Shown: positions 14,696-25,000 of the stretch, one piece after another
Layout: each line of letters opens with the position of its first letter
How positions within the stretch are numbered: the first letter of the stretch is position 1
From: Oscillospiraceae bacterium
GTDB lineage: Bacteria > Bacillota > Clostridia > UMGS1883 > UMGS1540
Reading direction: 5' to 3'
Assembly (NCBI GenBank): GCA_015068765.1
Contig: SVJY01000018.1
Location: 1 to 38,126 of the forward strand
Length of the DNA: 38,126 nt
Notes under the pieces: generated by a model
The model's input: only the letters and a program-made list of their open reading frames with translations
What the model was told of the DNA's origin: nothing
Databases searched by the model: none
Translations under genes and position numbers: made by a program

Positions 14696-16693
14696 ATGAA
14701 AAAATTAGCAAGCTTATTCCTGGCAACGCTTATGTGTTTGAGCGTGATGGTTGCCCTCCCCGTAGCGGCAACAGAGACAGAACCTGTCAATCTGTTTAAT
14801 AATCCCGCTGTCGGTAACATGACCTGTATAGACGGCGAATACGCACCTGTTGTTCCACGTAGTGATTGGGCACAGATCCATCAGTATATTGACGTAGAGC
14901 CGCAGAGCACCTATACGCTCAGCTTTGAAATGAAGAATACGATGGCTGATGCTGTGATGCTGTACTACGTGCCGCTTACTATATCGAATGACGAGGACGC
15001 TGCGGTTAAAGCAACAATGGAACAATTAATCCGAAGCGGCACAGGCAGTGGGCATACCTTTGGAACGGCAAGAACCGGTGAGGATGCAGAAGTATGGCGA
15101 AAATATGAGCTTTCTATCCCCATTGCTACGCTGAATAACGCAGTCTTCTGGGTCAGATTTTTAGTTTCAGATGATAATTGCGCACTTCGCAATATTACCT
15201 TCAAAAAAACAGCTGACTCTGCCGGCACTTTTAACAGCAGCTTTGACGGAAATCGGAGCTGGTATCATTATGATACAGGGTCCGCTTTCGCGGAAGAGGC
15301 AGACGGAAACCGGTATTACAGCCTAGCCGCACCGGGTTCTGTCGTTGAGCAGTCCCCGCTTTATGTTCCCACGGATTCCGTAGTCCGCGTTTCCTTCCGG
15401 ATGAAGAACAGCGTAAAGGGTGCAATGAGCCTTTTGGCAGGGTCTAATCATAAATTTCCGCTTGAGGAAGTGACTGACCCGCAAGTCGCCGCCCTTGATG
15501 ATACACTTGCCTCCGCATATCCCTTCACCTTTGGGCATGCGAAAACAGAAGACGCTGTGAATGAATGGGAGGAGCATTACATTGATATCCCTGTTCCTAT
15601 AGCGAAAAGAAGAGCGATGACAGTTTTAAAGCTTCGCTTTATGAACACAGGCAGCGATCCATATCTTGCCATCGATGATGTGAATGTGACGGTTATCAAC
15701 AATAAATGTAATTACATTCTGAACGGCGACTTTGAGCAGGGAAGCCTGGATGTTAACACACCTCATCCTGCTTGGTCTTCGGAAAACGGCTGGCACTTTT
15801 TATTAGTTACAGATGCGACAGATCCGTCGATAAACCGAGGCGGTGTGAAGGAGGATACAAGCGGTAATCGGTATCTCTATATCAATAATTTTGATGGTGC
15901 TAGCAATATCGCAACCAGAAATCACGGTCGGATTACGCTTAATCCGGGCCGGTATAAGCTTTCCTTCAAGGTTAAGCTGAAGGATACATCGAAGCCTCTG
16001 TACATCTCCTTCGCCGGCGGAGACGTCACCACGCAGGATGGCTATCTCAACGGCTTATATATGAATACTTTTGGAATAGACATGCGGGTTGATGCAAGCT
16101 TTGAGGATGACTGGGAAACAAAAAATGTTTACTTCTCCGTAGGCACTGCCTTCGCCCCCAGCATCACCTTCCCGTCCTTAAACACCAGCGGAAACGTGAA
16201 TGAGTATATGTTTGATGATATCTCCCTCACAAGGGATGGCAGTGAAGAAAACGGTGTTTCCTTTATACAGAGCGCATCGAACAGAGTTGTTACCACAGAA
16301 GCTGCAGGGAATATTATCAAGGTTGAAGCGATTACAGGGAATGCCGTAACCTCCTTGTCCACGGCAGGCGATACCATTCCGGTTACCTTCCACTATGTAA
16401 GCGACAAGGCCGGTATTGGCGTTGAGACTCCCGTGGCAGAAAAGCTGATCCTGGTGGCCGCACTCTACAGTGTTGACGATAATGACATCAAGAAAGTAGA
16501 AAGCATTTCCGTACAGACCGGCGAAACCGTGATTGACAGTGTCACCGCCGGTAAGAACGCAAACGGTATTATTAACATCAGCACAACCCTTTCTAAGCCG
16601 GATACGATTGACGAAAACAGCTACGTTTCTGTTATCGTGATGGATGCGCTCACCATGCAGCCGTTGTTTGAACAGACCAATCTGGCATACTAA
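14696..16693 (+). CDS. Secreted carbohydrate-binding (CBM4/9-like) protein without catalytic domain, copy 2
   Basis: A 665-residue exported protein with signal peptide MKKLASLFLATLMCLSVMVA (cleavage near residue 25). Three CBM4/9-like modules follow: about 30-175, 180-340 (starting FNSSFDGNRSWYHY, ending LAIDDVNVTV) and 343-540 (ILNGDFEQGSLDV to MFDDISLTRDG). The C-terminal domain (about 545-665) matches copy 1 segment by segment (VTSLSTAGDTIPV, LVAALYSVDDNDIKK, SYVSVIVMDALTMQPL). No catalytic motif was found. AAAGGA precedes the ATG. It lies 93 bases after copy 1 and is probably cotranscribed. The two look like a duplication with one extra module. Polysaccharide binding is likely from the family; the sugar is unknown. 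Confidence 0.8.
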   Translation: MKKLASLFLATLMCLSVMVALPVAATETEPVNLFNNPAVGNMTCIDGEYAPVVPRSDWAQIHQYIDVEPQSTYTLSFEMKNTMADAVMLYYVPLTISNDEDAAVKATMEQLIRSGTGSGHTFGTARTGEDAEVWRKYELSIPIATLNNAVFWVRFLVSDDNCALRNITFKKTADSAGTFNSSFDGNRSWYHYDTGSAFAEEADGNRYYSLAAPGSVVEQSPLYVPTDSVVRVSFRMKNSVKGAMSLLAGSNHKFPLEEVTDPQVAALDDTLASAYPFTFGHAKTEDAVNEWEEHYIDIPVPIAKRRAMTVLKLRFMNTGSDPYLAIDDVNVTVINNKCNYILNGDFEQGSLDVNTPHPAWSSENGWHFLLVTDATDPSINRGGVKEDTSGNRYLYINNFDGASNIATRNHGRITLNPGRYKLSFKVKLKDTSKPLYISFAGGDVTTQDGYLNGLYMNTFGIDMRVDASFEDDWETKNVYFSVGTAFAPSITFPSLNTSGNVNEYMFDDISLTRDGSEENGVSFIQSASNRVVTTEAAGNIIKVEAITGNAVTSLSTAGDTIPVTFHYVSDKAGIGVETPVAEKLILVAALYSVDDNDIKKVESISVQTGETVIDSVTAGKNANGIINISTTLSKPDTIDENSYVSVIVMDALTMQPLFEQTNLAY

Positions 16694-16871
16694 AAAAATA
16701 CGCCGGACCAGTCCGGCATAGAAGAATAGCGGAAAAATAGGGGCTGACTGCTTTGACGTCCATAAACCAGGATGCCGGGAGGCAGCCCCCTCTTTCGCAA
16801 AAAAACCACGAAAGTGGCGTAAATATTACTGTTTTTTTCACGCAAGTTGATACGAAAAGGAGAACCAATAC
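16694..16871 (+). other. Intergenic stretch with several small hairpins
   Basis: GCCGGAC pairs with GTCCGGC (about 16703-16718), GGGGCTG with CAGCCCC (about 16741-16789), and CCAC-GAAA-GTGG forms a tetraloop hairpin (about 16806-16817). None is followed by a clean U-tract, so a full terminator is not shown; they may weaken read-through or stabilise mRNA ends. I compared the middle part with c-di-GMP riboswitches and found no match. A strong promoter was not seen. Confidence 0.35.
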
Positions 16872-19800
16872 ATGAAAACTAAAAGCATAAAATTACTTTC
16901 CTTATTTTTGACATTTGCTTTGCTTTTCAGTACAGTATCTGCATTCGGTTTTTCCGCCATGGCAGATGAAGAGGAAAGACCGAATCTTCTGGTGAACCCT
17001 TCCTTTGAAGAAGTGGATGATGCCGGGCTTCCTTTAGGCGTAACGCCTCAGGGAAATACATGGGAAGCAGCCTGTAGCATAACCGATGAAATGGCCTATG
17101 ATGGCTCGAAAAGTCTGAAAATCGAGAATAACGGTCAGTATACAACTCCATGGAGCTTTTTTACGGTCTACGACCTTGCAGAAGAAGCTACCTACGAAAT
17201 CAAAGCCATGGTAAATGTAGAAAAGCTGGGCGCAGGCGGTGCAATTGGTGTAAAAATTGAAGCCTATGATAAATTCGGGTCCAATTTCTACGGAAAAGAC
17301 GGTACACTGCGCTTTGCTGAAAACACCAACGGCATGTGGGGCATCATGCAAGGCACCTTCGTTTGCCCCATTGGCACAGAATACATTAAAATGTATCTGC
17401 GTCTTTATTCCGAAACCGGTGTGGCCTATATTGATGATGTATCTCTCCGGGTTGGCGAAGCACCGAATCCCTATCTCTTTACGGTAAACACCAAGGCACC
17501 CTATGCAGATATGGAATACGGTAAGGCAACCGTAAACATTCATAACTATTATAACGGACAGAACGTGGGCGATAGCTCCAAGGTAGCCTTTAGCCTGGTG
17601 GACCCGGAAACCGGAAACGCAGTAGACACCTTTAACGCAGACTCCATGCCCGGCGATACGGTAACCTATCAATTCCCCACTGCGAAAATGGAACCCATTG
17701 GGAAGGAATTTGAGGTCCGTGCCGTTGTAACGGATAAGGACGGCAATGAAGCCGCCGTTTTCACGGAAAGAGTTGCAAAATTCCTTCGTCCCTCCCGTCT
17801 TACGAAGGACGGTAAGTATATGTTTGAGGACGGCAAGATTTTCCATCCCAATATTGCCTATCACCATAACGTAGCTGACTACATCTACGCAGAGGATTTA
17901 GGTATCAATGTTGTGCAGGTGGGATTTAGTGATGCTTCAAAAATTGAGCAAGCATTGGCAGATGCGGAAAAATACAATCTTAAAATTCTGGCCTGTCTCT
18001 ATGCAAACGGCCGCCCCGGCAGCCATCCGGACAGCATGGATAATCTACGCTCCGTAATCGAAATGACGGCAGGGAACGATACGGTGTTTGCCTACGCCCT
18101 CATGGACGAACCCTTCGTCGCCTCCTACACACAGGACATGAAGGATATGCTCTGGGAAGGCTACAAGGCAATTAAAGCCATTGATAACGAAGTCCCTGTT
18201 TTCCTGGTAGATGCCTACTCTATGTATTTTTACGAGGATGTAAAATACTGCGATATCTTCTGGTCTGAAAATTACGCTGCAGGAACAAAAGCCAGCCAGA
18301 TGGCGATGGAGCAGGCAAGAGTTTGCGAGGATGCAGAAAGATACTGGGGCGTTTTAGGTGGTACCTACCGTTCCAGCACCGCTTTCCAGATTCAGAATTC
18401 CGAGCTTCTTCGTGATACCTTCTACCGTTCCTTTGCGGCAGGCTCCCAGGGTATCGGCTACTATGCCATTTCTGACGCAGACGGCCCCACCATGTCGCCG
18501 CTGTACCGTTCAAACCCCGAAATCTGGGAAGGGCTTAAAGTGTATGCACATGAAGAATTGCCGGAGCTTTGGGAATATTACGGCGAAGATAAGTACCCCA
18601 CTTTCGGCAGATTTTTCTCCACGGATGCCGGTACCGGCCAGGGAGAATATTACGAAGCATGGGTAACGGATACCGGTCTTTCCATGGTAGTCCACAACCA
18701 GTCCACCGAACAAAAGACATTGGAAATCCCCATGGTTTCCTCTAACGGTCTTGTAAAAATCGGTGAATTTGAAGCCGTTCCCGTAGCCGGGAGCACAGAA
18801 ACGATTACCGGCAACGGCACACTTACAGTAACATTGGCACCGAATCAGGCGATTTTCTATCATATTACCGTAGCGGGAAGCGTGGACTTCTCCCGTGTAA
18901 GCGAAGAAACCGGCAGTAAGAACCATTTCGCACTGCCCGGCTCTGAACCGGTAGAAGAAGAACCCCAAAAGCCCACCGGTACCTTCGGTGACCTTGTCGG
19001 CTACGAATGGGCAAGCGAGCAGATTCAGGCGCTTTATGATGAAGGCATTGTCAATGACAGAAACATCTATGCCTTTGCCCCCGGCGAATATATCACAAGA
19101 GAAGATTTTGTTGTGTTCCTGGTTCGCACGCTCGGCCTTTCCGGCGAGGGAGAAGCCTTCCCGGATTGCGACACGGCAGAAGTAAAAACAGCCCGCACCC
19201 TCGGCATTGTAACAGGGGATACCGACGGGAACTTTAATCCGAAAGCCCCCATTACGAGACAGGACCTATTCACGGTTTCCGCCCGTGCCCGCGGCGTTGC
19301 AAATTACGAGGGCGAAGCCCCGGCATTTACCGATTGGGCACAGGTGGCAGATTATGCGAAGAACAGTATTTCTGCCATGGCGGCAGCCGGTGTTGTACTG
19401 GGTAACGGCGACGGCACCCTTCTTCCGCTGGACCATACAACCCGTGCCCAGGCGGCAGTGCTTCTGTACCGCCTGCGTGACGCACAGTTCCCGGAAGTAA
19501 AGCCTGCGGGAACACCGGAGGAAAAACCGGAAGAAAAAGAAGTGATTTCCTTTACGGATACACCTTCTGAACTTACGCTCAAGAATTGGAGCGATGCGGC
19601 AGACCTTATAAAAGCTCTTGAAATTGGTGAAATTTCCGTTGAAGCCTCTATTACTAAGGGTGAATTTGAAGCCCTGGTTTCCGGAATTACGGGAGCAGAA
19701 TATAATTATTTTGAGGACGACCTGAAGGCCCTTCGCTATGAAGAGGCAGTAGAAGCTTTGGTGGAGCTTCTGGGATACGGCATCTATACGGCTCGTGACG

Positions 19801-22010
19801 GCGGCTACATTGCCGTTGCAAGCAGAATGGATTTAACAAAGGGGATTACACCCTCGGGTGAATACATTCGTGGTGGAGAGCTGGCACTCCTCATTGCCAA
19901 CGCAATCGACATCTACGTAACCTCACCTGCAACCTATGGTACAGGGGCAGACGGACGCTATGCGGCCTCCGATAAGACCCTGCTTGCCCTCTACAAGAAC
20001 ATTTATAAGTACACCGGCGTCGTAGAAAATAACTGGTATACCTCCGACACGCTGAAGAAGGAACAGACGGAAATCGGCGGTCTCGTCTTTGAAGGCGGCA
20101 GTGATTATCTGGGCCACAAGGTGGTTGTATACGCTTTGGTTGAGGATGAAGTCAGAACCATAAAGCATATTGCTTCCCATAGGTCCGTTGCGGTCTTGGA
20201 GCTGGATGCAGAGCAGATTTCTCCGTCCAAAACCACCGTCGGAAAGCTTTGCTACGATAACGGCAAGGATGAAGTGTTTGAGAATATCTCCGGTGCAAAG
20301 CTTATTAAAAACGGCAGATATAAGACCGTCTGGACAGTGGCAGACCTTACGCCCGCCGAAGGCACAGTTACGCTCATTTCCCACAGTGGCGTTGGGGCTG
20401 ACTATATCCTCGTATGGAGCTATGAAAATCGGGTAGTCGATAAGGTCTTCAAGATGGAAAATATCATTTCCTTCAAGGAAGGAGAACCCATCACCTTCGA
20501 TCAGACGGATACTTCTTTAAAGCAAGCCATTATCCGTGCAAACGGTGCGGAAGCCGATCTTAACGCACTGGGTGAATACAACGTTCTTTCCATCGCAGAA
20601 AGTGAAGACGGTATCGTGAGAATCATGCGGTATGCTTCCAAAAACGTCAGCGGTACGGTTGAAGAAGTATCCGAGGAAGCAGTTATCATCGACGGCAAGG
20701 AATATAAGATTTCCGCAAGCCTCAGAAACTCTTCCGAGCTGGATATGCCCGAGCTTGGTCAGACGGCTAAATTCTTCCTGGATTTCTTTGAAAAAATTGC
20801 AATTGTAGACACAAGCTCTGCACTCCGGAATTACGGCTACTTTACAACAGCAACCATTGGAAAGGGCTTGGATGCGAAATTATCCCTCCGTATCTTTACC
20901 AAGGAAGGCGAAATGAAGATATTTGAAGCAGCGGATAACTTCCGTCTGAACGACACACCGGTCACCGGCGAACAGGTGCTTTCCGATCCGGTACTCTTCA
21001 GAGGTACAGAGCCTATCGGCCAGCTTACCGTGTATGAAACCAACGACGAAGGGCAGATCATCAGTATGAACACTGCGGCAGACCTTCGTGAATATCCCTT
21101 CATTTATCAGAACACAGTAGGCGTTTTCAGCCTCCTGAAAACCACAAACGGTTTAGGTAGCGGCTTCTATAAATACGGCGGGCAGTACAGACATAACACG
21201 AGCACAGTCTGGTTCTCCGTTCCGGAAAGATACTCCGCAAACGAGAAGGACTACAGAGTCATTCCGAACAGCGAGATTACGCACGAAGGAATGCCCAGTA
21301 CTGGTCCGGCAAGCTTCTATGATCTTACCGATGATTATTATGTCGGTGCTGTTGTAAAGGTTGGTGCCTCTGCCGCTTCTGTAGCGATTAACTCACCGGC
21401 CGGTGTTATTACAGACATCACAACCCGTCTGGATGACGACGGTATGCCCGTTCGTTCCATCACAGCGCTGGATAAGCTGAATAACGTTGTAAAGCTGGAT
21501 ATCCCTTCTGATGATTTCCGTGTTCTGTTTGGAACCTGGTGTCTCACAGATATCAGAACAGACGATGCGGCGATTGTCGCACCCCTCACCGGCATCAGAA
21601 CCAAACCGGAGTACATCATGGTAGATCAGCTGGATAAAGGTGACATGATTTCCTGGGAGCTGAATCCCATCTCCGGCAAGGTTGACGTGTTGCAGGTTTA
21701 CTTCCGTGCAAACTCCATGCCTGCCCCGGGCACGACCTATCCTGCTCTCGGCGGGGTAGACGGCACGTACGAGCAGGCCTTTATCGGCTATCTGCATGCC
21801 ACGAAGGTTGTTGAAATGGGCTTTATCATTTCGCAGCCACATCAGCGTATGTTCAACTTCTGGAGCTATGCCACACGCTATAACGTGCTGTGCTACGAAA
21901 GAGAAACAGGCAAGTGCTATAAGATTGACTACGCCGATGTACGTGACGGCGAAGACATTGTATATCTCAGTTGGGCGTATATGATGCAGCTTGGCGTAGT
22001 TTACAGATAA
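16872..22010 (+). CDS. Giant cell-surface glycosidase-like protein: CBM, TIM barrel, SLH repeats and S-layer-type tail
   Basis: A 1712-residue exported protein. Order of parts: signal peptide (1-31, ending AMA); CBM4/9-like module (about 35-195, NLLVNPSFEE to AYIDDVSLRV); Ig-like linker (200-300); TIM barrel (about 310-580) with candidate acid E413 in ALMDEPF; small beta-domain to about 695; three SLH repeats (705-871: FGDLVGYEWASEQIQAL, LGIVTGDTDGNFNPKAPITR, AAAGVVLGNGDGTLLP); a PE-rich linker; degenerate SLH-like helices (about 890-1015, YIAVASRMDLTKGI, YIRGGELALLIANAID); and about 700 residues of beta-rich repeats of the kind seen behind SLH repeats in clostridial S-layer proteins. The SLH repeats should tether it to wall polymers. 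AAAAGGAGA precedes the ATG. A close paralogue of the barrel is encoded 14 bases downstream. The substrate is unknown, and the usual second catalytic Glu is not evident. Confidence 0.85.
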   Translation: MKTKSIKLLSLFLTFALLFSTVSAFGFSAMADEEERPNLLVNPSFEEVDDAGLPLGVTPQGNTWEAACSITDEMAYDGSKSLKIENNGQYTTPWSFFTVYDLAEEATYEIKAMVNVEKLGAGGAIGVKIEAYDKFGSNFYGKDGTLRFAENTNGMWGIMQGTFVCPIGTEYIKMYLRLYSETGVAYIDDVSLRVGEAPNPYLFTVNTKAPYADMEYGKATVNIHNYYNGQNVGDSSKVAFSLVDPETGNAVDTFNADSMPGDTVTYQFPTAKMEPIGKEFEVRAVVTDKDGNEAAVFTERVAKFLRPSRLTKDGKYMFEDGKIFHPNIAYHHNVADYIYAEDLGINVVQVGFSDASKIEQALADAEKYNLKILACLYANGRPGSHPDSMDNLRSVIEMTAGNDTVFAYALMDEPFVASYTQDMKDMLWEGYKAIKAIDNEVPVFLVDAYSMYFYEDVKYCDIFWSENYAAGTKASQMAMEQARVCEDAERYWGVLGGTYRSSTAFQIQNSELLRDTFYRSFAAGSQGIGYYAISDADGPTMSPLYRSNPEIWEGLKVYAHEELPELWEYYGEDKYPTFGRFFSTDAGTGQGEYYEAWVTDTGLSMVVHNQSTEQKTLEIPMVSSNGLVKIGEFEAVPVAGSTETITGNGTLTVTLAPNQAIFYHITVAGSVDFSRVSEETGSKNHFALPGSEPVEEEPQKPTGTFGDLVGYEWASEQIQALYDEGIVNDRNIYAFAPGEYITREDFVVFLVRTLGLSGEGEAFPDCDTAEVKTARTLGIVTGDTDGNFNPKAPITRQDLFTVSARARGVANYEGEAPAFTDWAQVADYAKNSISAMAAAGVVLGNGDGTLLPLDHTTRAQAAVLLYRLRDAQFPEVKPAGTPEEKPEEKEVISFTDTPSELTLKNWSDAADLIKALEIGEISVEASITKGEFEALVSGITGAEYNYFEDDLKALRYEEAVEALVELLGYGIYTARDGGYIAVASRMDLTKGITPSGEYIRGGELALLIANAIDIYVTSPATYGTGADGRYAASDKTLLALYKNIYKYTGVVENNWYTSDTLKKEQTEIGGLVFEGGSDYLGHKVVVYALVEDEVRTIKHIASHRSVAVLELDAEQISPSKTTVGKLCYDNGKDEVFENISGAKLIKNGRYKTVWTVADLTPAEGTVTLISHSGVGADYILVWSYENRVVDKVFKMENIISFKEGEPITFDQTDTSLKQAIIRANGAEADLNALGEYNVLSIAESEDGIVRIMRYASKNVSGTVEEVSEEAVIIDGKEYKISASLRNSSELDMPELGQTAKFFLDFFEKIAIVDTSSALRNYGYFTTATIGKGLDAKLSLRIFTKEGEMKIFEAADNFRLNDTPVTGEQVLSDPVLFRGTEPIGQLTVYETNDEGQIISMNTAADLREYPFIYQNTVGVFSLLKTTNGLGSGFYKYGGQYRHNTSTVWFSVPERYSANEKDYRVIPNSEITHEGMPSTGPASFYDLTDDYYVGAVVKVGASAASVAINSPAGVITDITTRLDDDGMPVRSITALDKLNNVVKLDIPSDDFRVLFGTWCLTDIRTDDAAIVAPLTGIRTKPEYIMVDQLDKGDMISWELNPISGKVDVLQVYFRANSMPAPGTTYPALGGVDGTYEQAFIGYLHATKVVEMGFIISQPHQRMFNFWSYATRYNVLCYERETGKCYKIDYADVRDGEDIVYLSWAYMMQLGVVYR

Positions 22011-22024
22011 TGGGAGAATTAAAT

Positions 22025-25000
22025 ATGAAGAAGTCCATTTTAGTATTGCTTGCAGTTTTGCTGTTTTGTCGGCCGATTCTGGCAATGGGTGCCCTATTGC
22101 CCGGCGGCGACTTTCAGACGCAAAACGATAATGATCCGTACGGATGGACTCAGTATGGCGGTGCGTCCCTTGTCCCTAAGACATGGGACGCAAGTCTAAC
22201 CGGGGTTGTACCGAACGGCGACTTTGAATCCGTTTCCGGTTCGACCTTTACCGGCTGGAGCTTTTACAGAGGCCAGTATGCATCTGTGAGCACAGATATT
22301 AAATACGGAGGCAATAACGCCTTGCATTTTTCCGGTCAAACTGCACATGCGTATCAGGATATAAAGCTTAAGCCTGACACGGATTACATTTTTTCTGCCC
22401 GTGTTTATATGACGAACACCACCACAGCCGGTACGAGTATCACCCTGACCTATTACGCCGCTGACGGTGGCTCCTCCGGCACAGGGGACGGCATTGCTCC
22501 CGCGGCAGTTTTCGATCAATGGCAGGAGGTTTCCTCTAAAATCCATACAGCCCCCAATGTGGATTATGCAACCATTTATATCCGCTATGAACAGACAGGC
22601 GGTGATTTTTACTATGATGATGTAACGCTGTATGAAGCACCTAAGCCGGATTTTACTTTTGATACGGAAGAGGTTTTCTTCTATGCGGATGAAGAAACGG
22701 GAGAAGCAACCGTCTATGCAAACAACCTGCAAGGCAATGAAAAAGTGAATTTTTCTCTTTCATATCTGGGCAACGAGATCGATGCAAAGCAGATTTCCTT
22801 CTCCGGCGGGAAAGCCGTGTACAGCTTTCCGCTTTCTCTCCTTTCCCAGATGAAAAAGGAATATGTACTTTCCGCATCTGTTTTGCGCGGGAGTACGGAG
22901 GTAAAGGCCTTTTCCGAGAAAATTTATAAATATCCGCGTCCTTCGGCACTATCAAAGGATGGCGTATACAGAATTGACGGGGAACCCTTCTATCCTGTTA
23001 TAGGATATCACGTATATGGTGACGATTATAAGAGAATGGAGGAAATCGGCGTCAACGTTGTACAGGTGTCTGCATCTGTTACAGAAGAACAGCTGGATTC
23101 TTTTTTGGAGCATAACGTGATGGCGCTTGTTGGTCTATATAGTGGTGTTCCCCTGCACATGAAACCGGGAGGACATCCGGAAAATCAGGATGCTGCCATT
23201 CAGGCAATAGAGCGGTTAAAAGACCATCCCGCTGTGTTTGGGTGGGCGGCCCAGGACGAACCCTTCTGGCTGGGGCAGCTTGAACGAATGGAAGAGTGGG
23301 TGAAGGATACGTACAGGCTTGTACGGAACAGAGACGATAAGCACCCCGTATATATCTGCCAGGCACCGGCGCAGTATTATCCGCTTGCGGCGAAATATTG
23401 TGATATACTTGCCTGCGATCCTTATCCGTACAGCGATGATTCCAAGAAAGTAACCACGCAGACGGAAATGTCGGTTCGTGCCGCAAAAAGCAACAAACCG
23501 GTTTATTCCATTTTGCAAACCTACGGTGCTACACCGCCCGGTATTGACTACATTCGTCAGCAGGTGTACCGTAGCTTTGAATCCGGCGCAAAGGGGATAG
23601 GCTATTACTCTATTTCCGACAGTGCCACAAGCAACAATACGCCCATCTATAATTATCCGGATCCTTGGAATGGGCTTAGTGTGTTTGCGGAAAAGGAACT
23701 ACCTTATCTGTTTGAAATTTTTACGAATCCTTCCGGCACCGCCTGGGACAGCGGAAATGAGACCGATGTATACAGTCAGTATTACCGTGCGGCACTTTCT
23801 GCAAACGGCGAAACGGTGTATGCGGCACTGCATAACAGGAGCAATTCCGAAACCACAGTCACGGTGCCTATTCCGGCAAGGTTTACGGTGCAGCGTATAG
23901 GGGAAACCGGATCGGCAGCAGGAAATACCTCTTACACAGTCACATTAGGGGCACAAAAGGCGGCATTGTATAAATTTACGCTTCTTTCGGCATTCTCTGC
24001 CGGTCAACTGCCCCAAATTACAAAACCTGTGCTTACACCGTTTGTATATCCTACAACGTATAATGAAGTTTCGGAAAATTTGTATGTTTCTTTACCTGTG
24101 GATGGAGCGAGTGTCAGCACACGGGTGTATAATTTGAAGCCGCAAACCTCTTATAAGCTGGAGCTTTCCTACAAGGCAAGTAAGAAAAATGCACTCAGGC
24201 TTCAGATTACCTACCATGTGCAGGATGAAAACGGTTTTTCAAGGGTAAAGGATTACTACAAAGCAAATCATATCGAATACATTGAAAAGGAACTGGCGTA
24301 CGCCGACAGATTCGGCACGGCACAGGAAGGCGGCGGCCAGTGGCGTAAGGCAGAATTTGATTTTTACACGCCGAAAAACTGTAACGCAATCTATGTTGAG
24401 CTGGATGCTTATGTGACGGATTTTTACGCGGCGGTTGATAATGTTTATTTGTCGGAACAGCCCTCGCTGAACCTGATTAAAAACGGAAGCCTTGACTTTT
24501 TAAATAACGAGAACACCCTTGCCGGAGGCTGGTTTTCCTATAATGAATACATGACCGCTTACGGGAATGTGAGCCTTCAGGATGGCTATATCGAGCTTCG
24601 TGAATATGCGGAGAACGGAACGGCTATTCTTCGTCAGTCCGTATACCTTTATGAGGGAGAAACCTATACGCTTACTTTTCGCCATAAAGGAACAAAACCG
24701 GATGTGAGTGTTTTCCAGTCGGCTGCTTCCGTTAATCGGATAAACGGATGGAACGGAAATTTTGCGAATTGGCGGACATATTCGCTTGTCTTTACAGCGA
24801 AACAGACAGGGGTTTATGCATTGCAGTTTAATAATAACGATAGCACGGGAACGAACTGTTATGATGATATCCGGCTGTTTCCGCTGGAGACAAAGGAAGC
24901 TTTGCTTTGCAGAAGTACCGGGGAAAGCAAAGATGCCGATAGCGTGGAATATGTTTGCATACCGATATCGGAGGTTAATGAAGGAAACTATGTAGTCATC

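Noticed and set aside
16741-16820. Possible c-di-GMP riboswitch before the SLH gene
   Set aside because: Words such as ATGCCGGG resemble part of the GEMM consensus, but the conserved GCAAAGCC half and the required pairing are absent.
17034-17867. Minus-strand frame of 277 codons opposite the SLH glycosidase gene
   Set aside because: A shadow of the codon usage of the plus-strand gene; no ribosome binding site and no motif.
21393-22085. Minus-strand frame of 230 codons across the end of the SLH gene
   Set aside because: It spans the junction of two real plus-strand genes and has no start signal.
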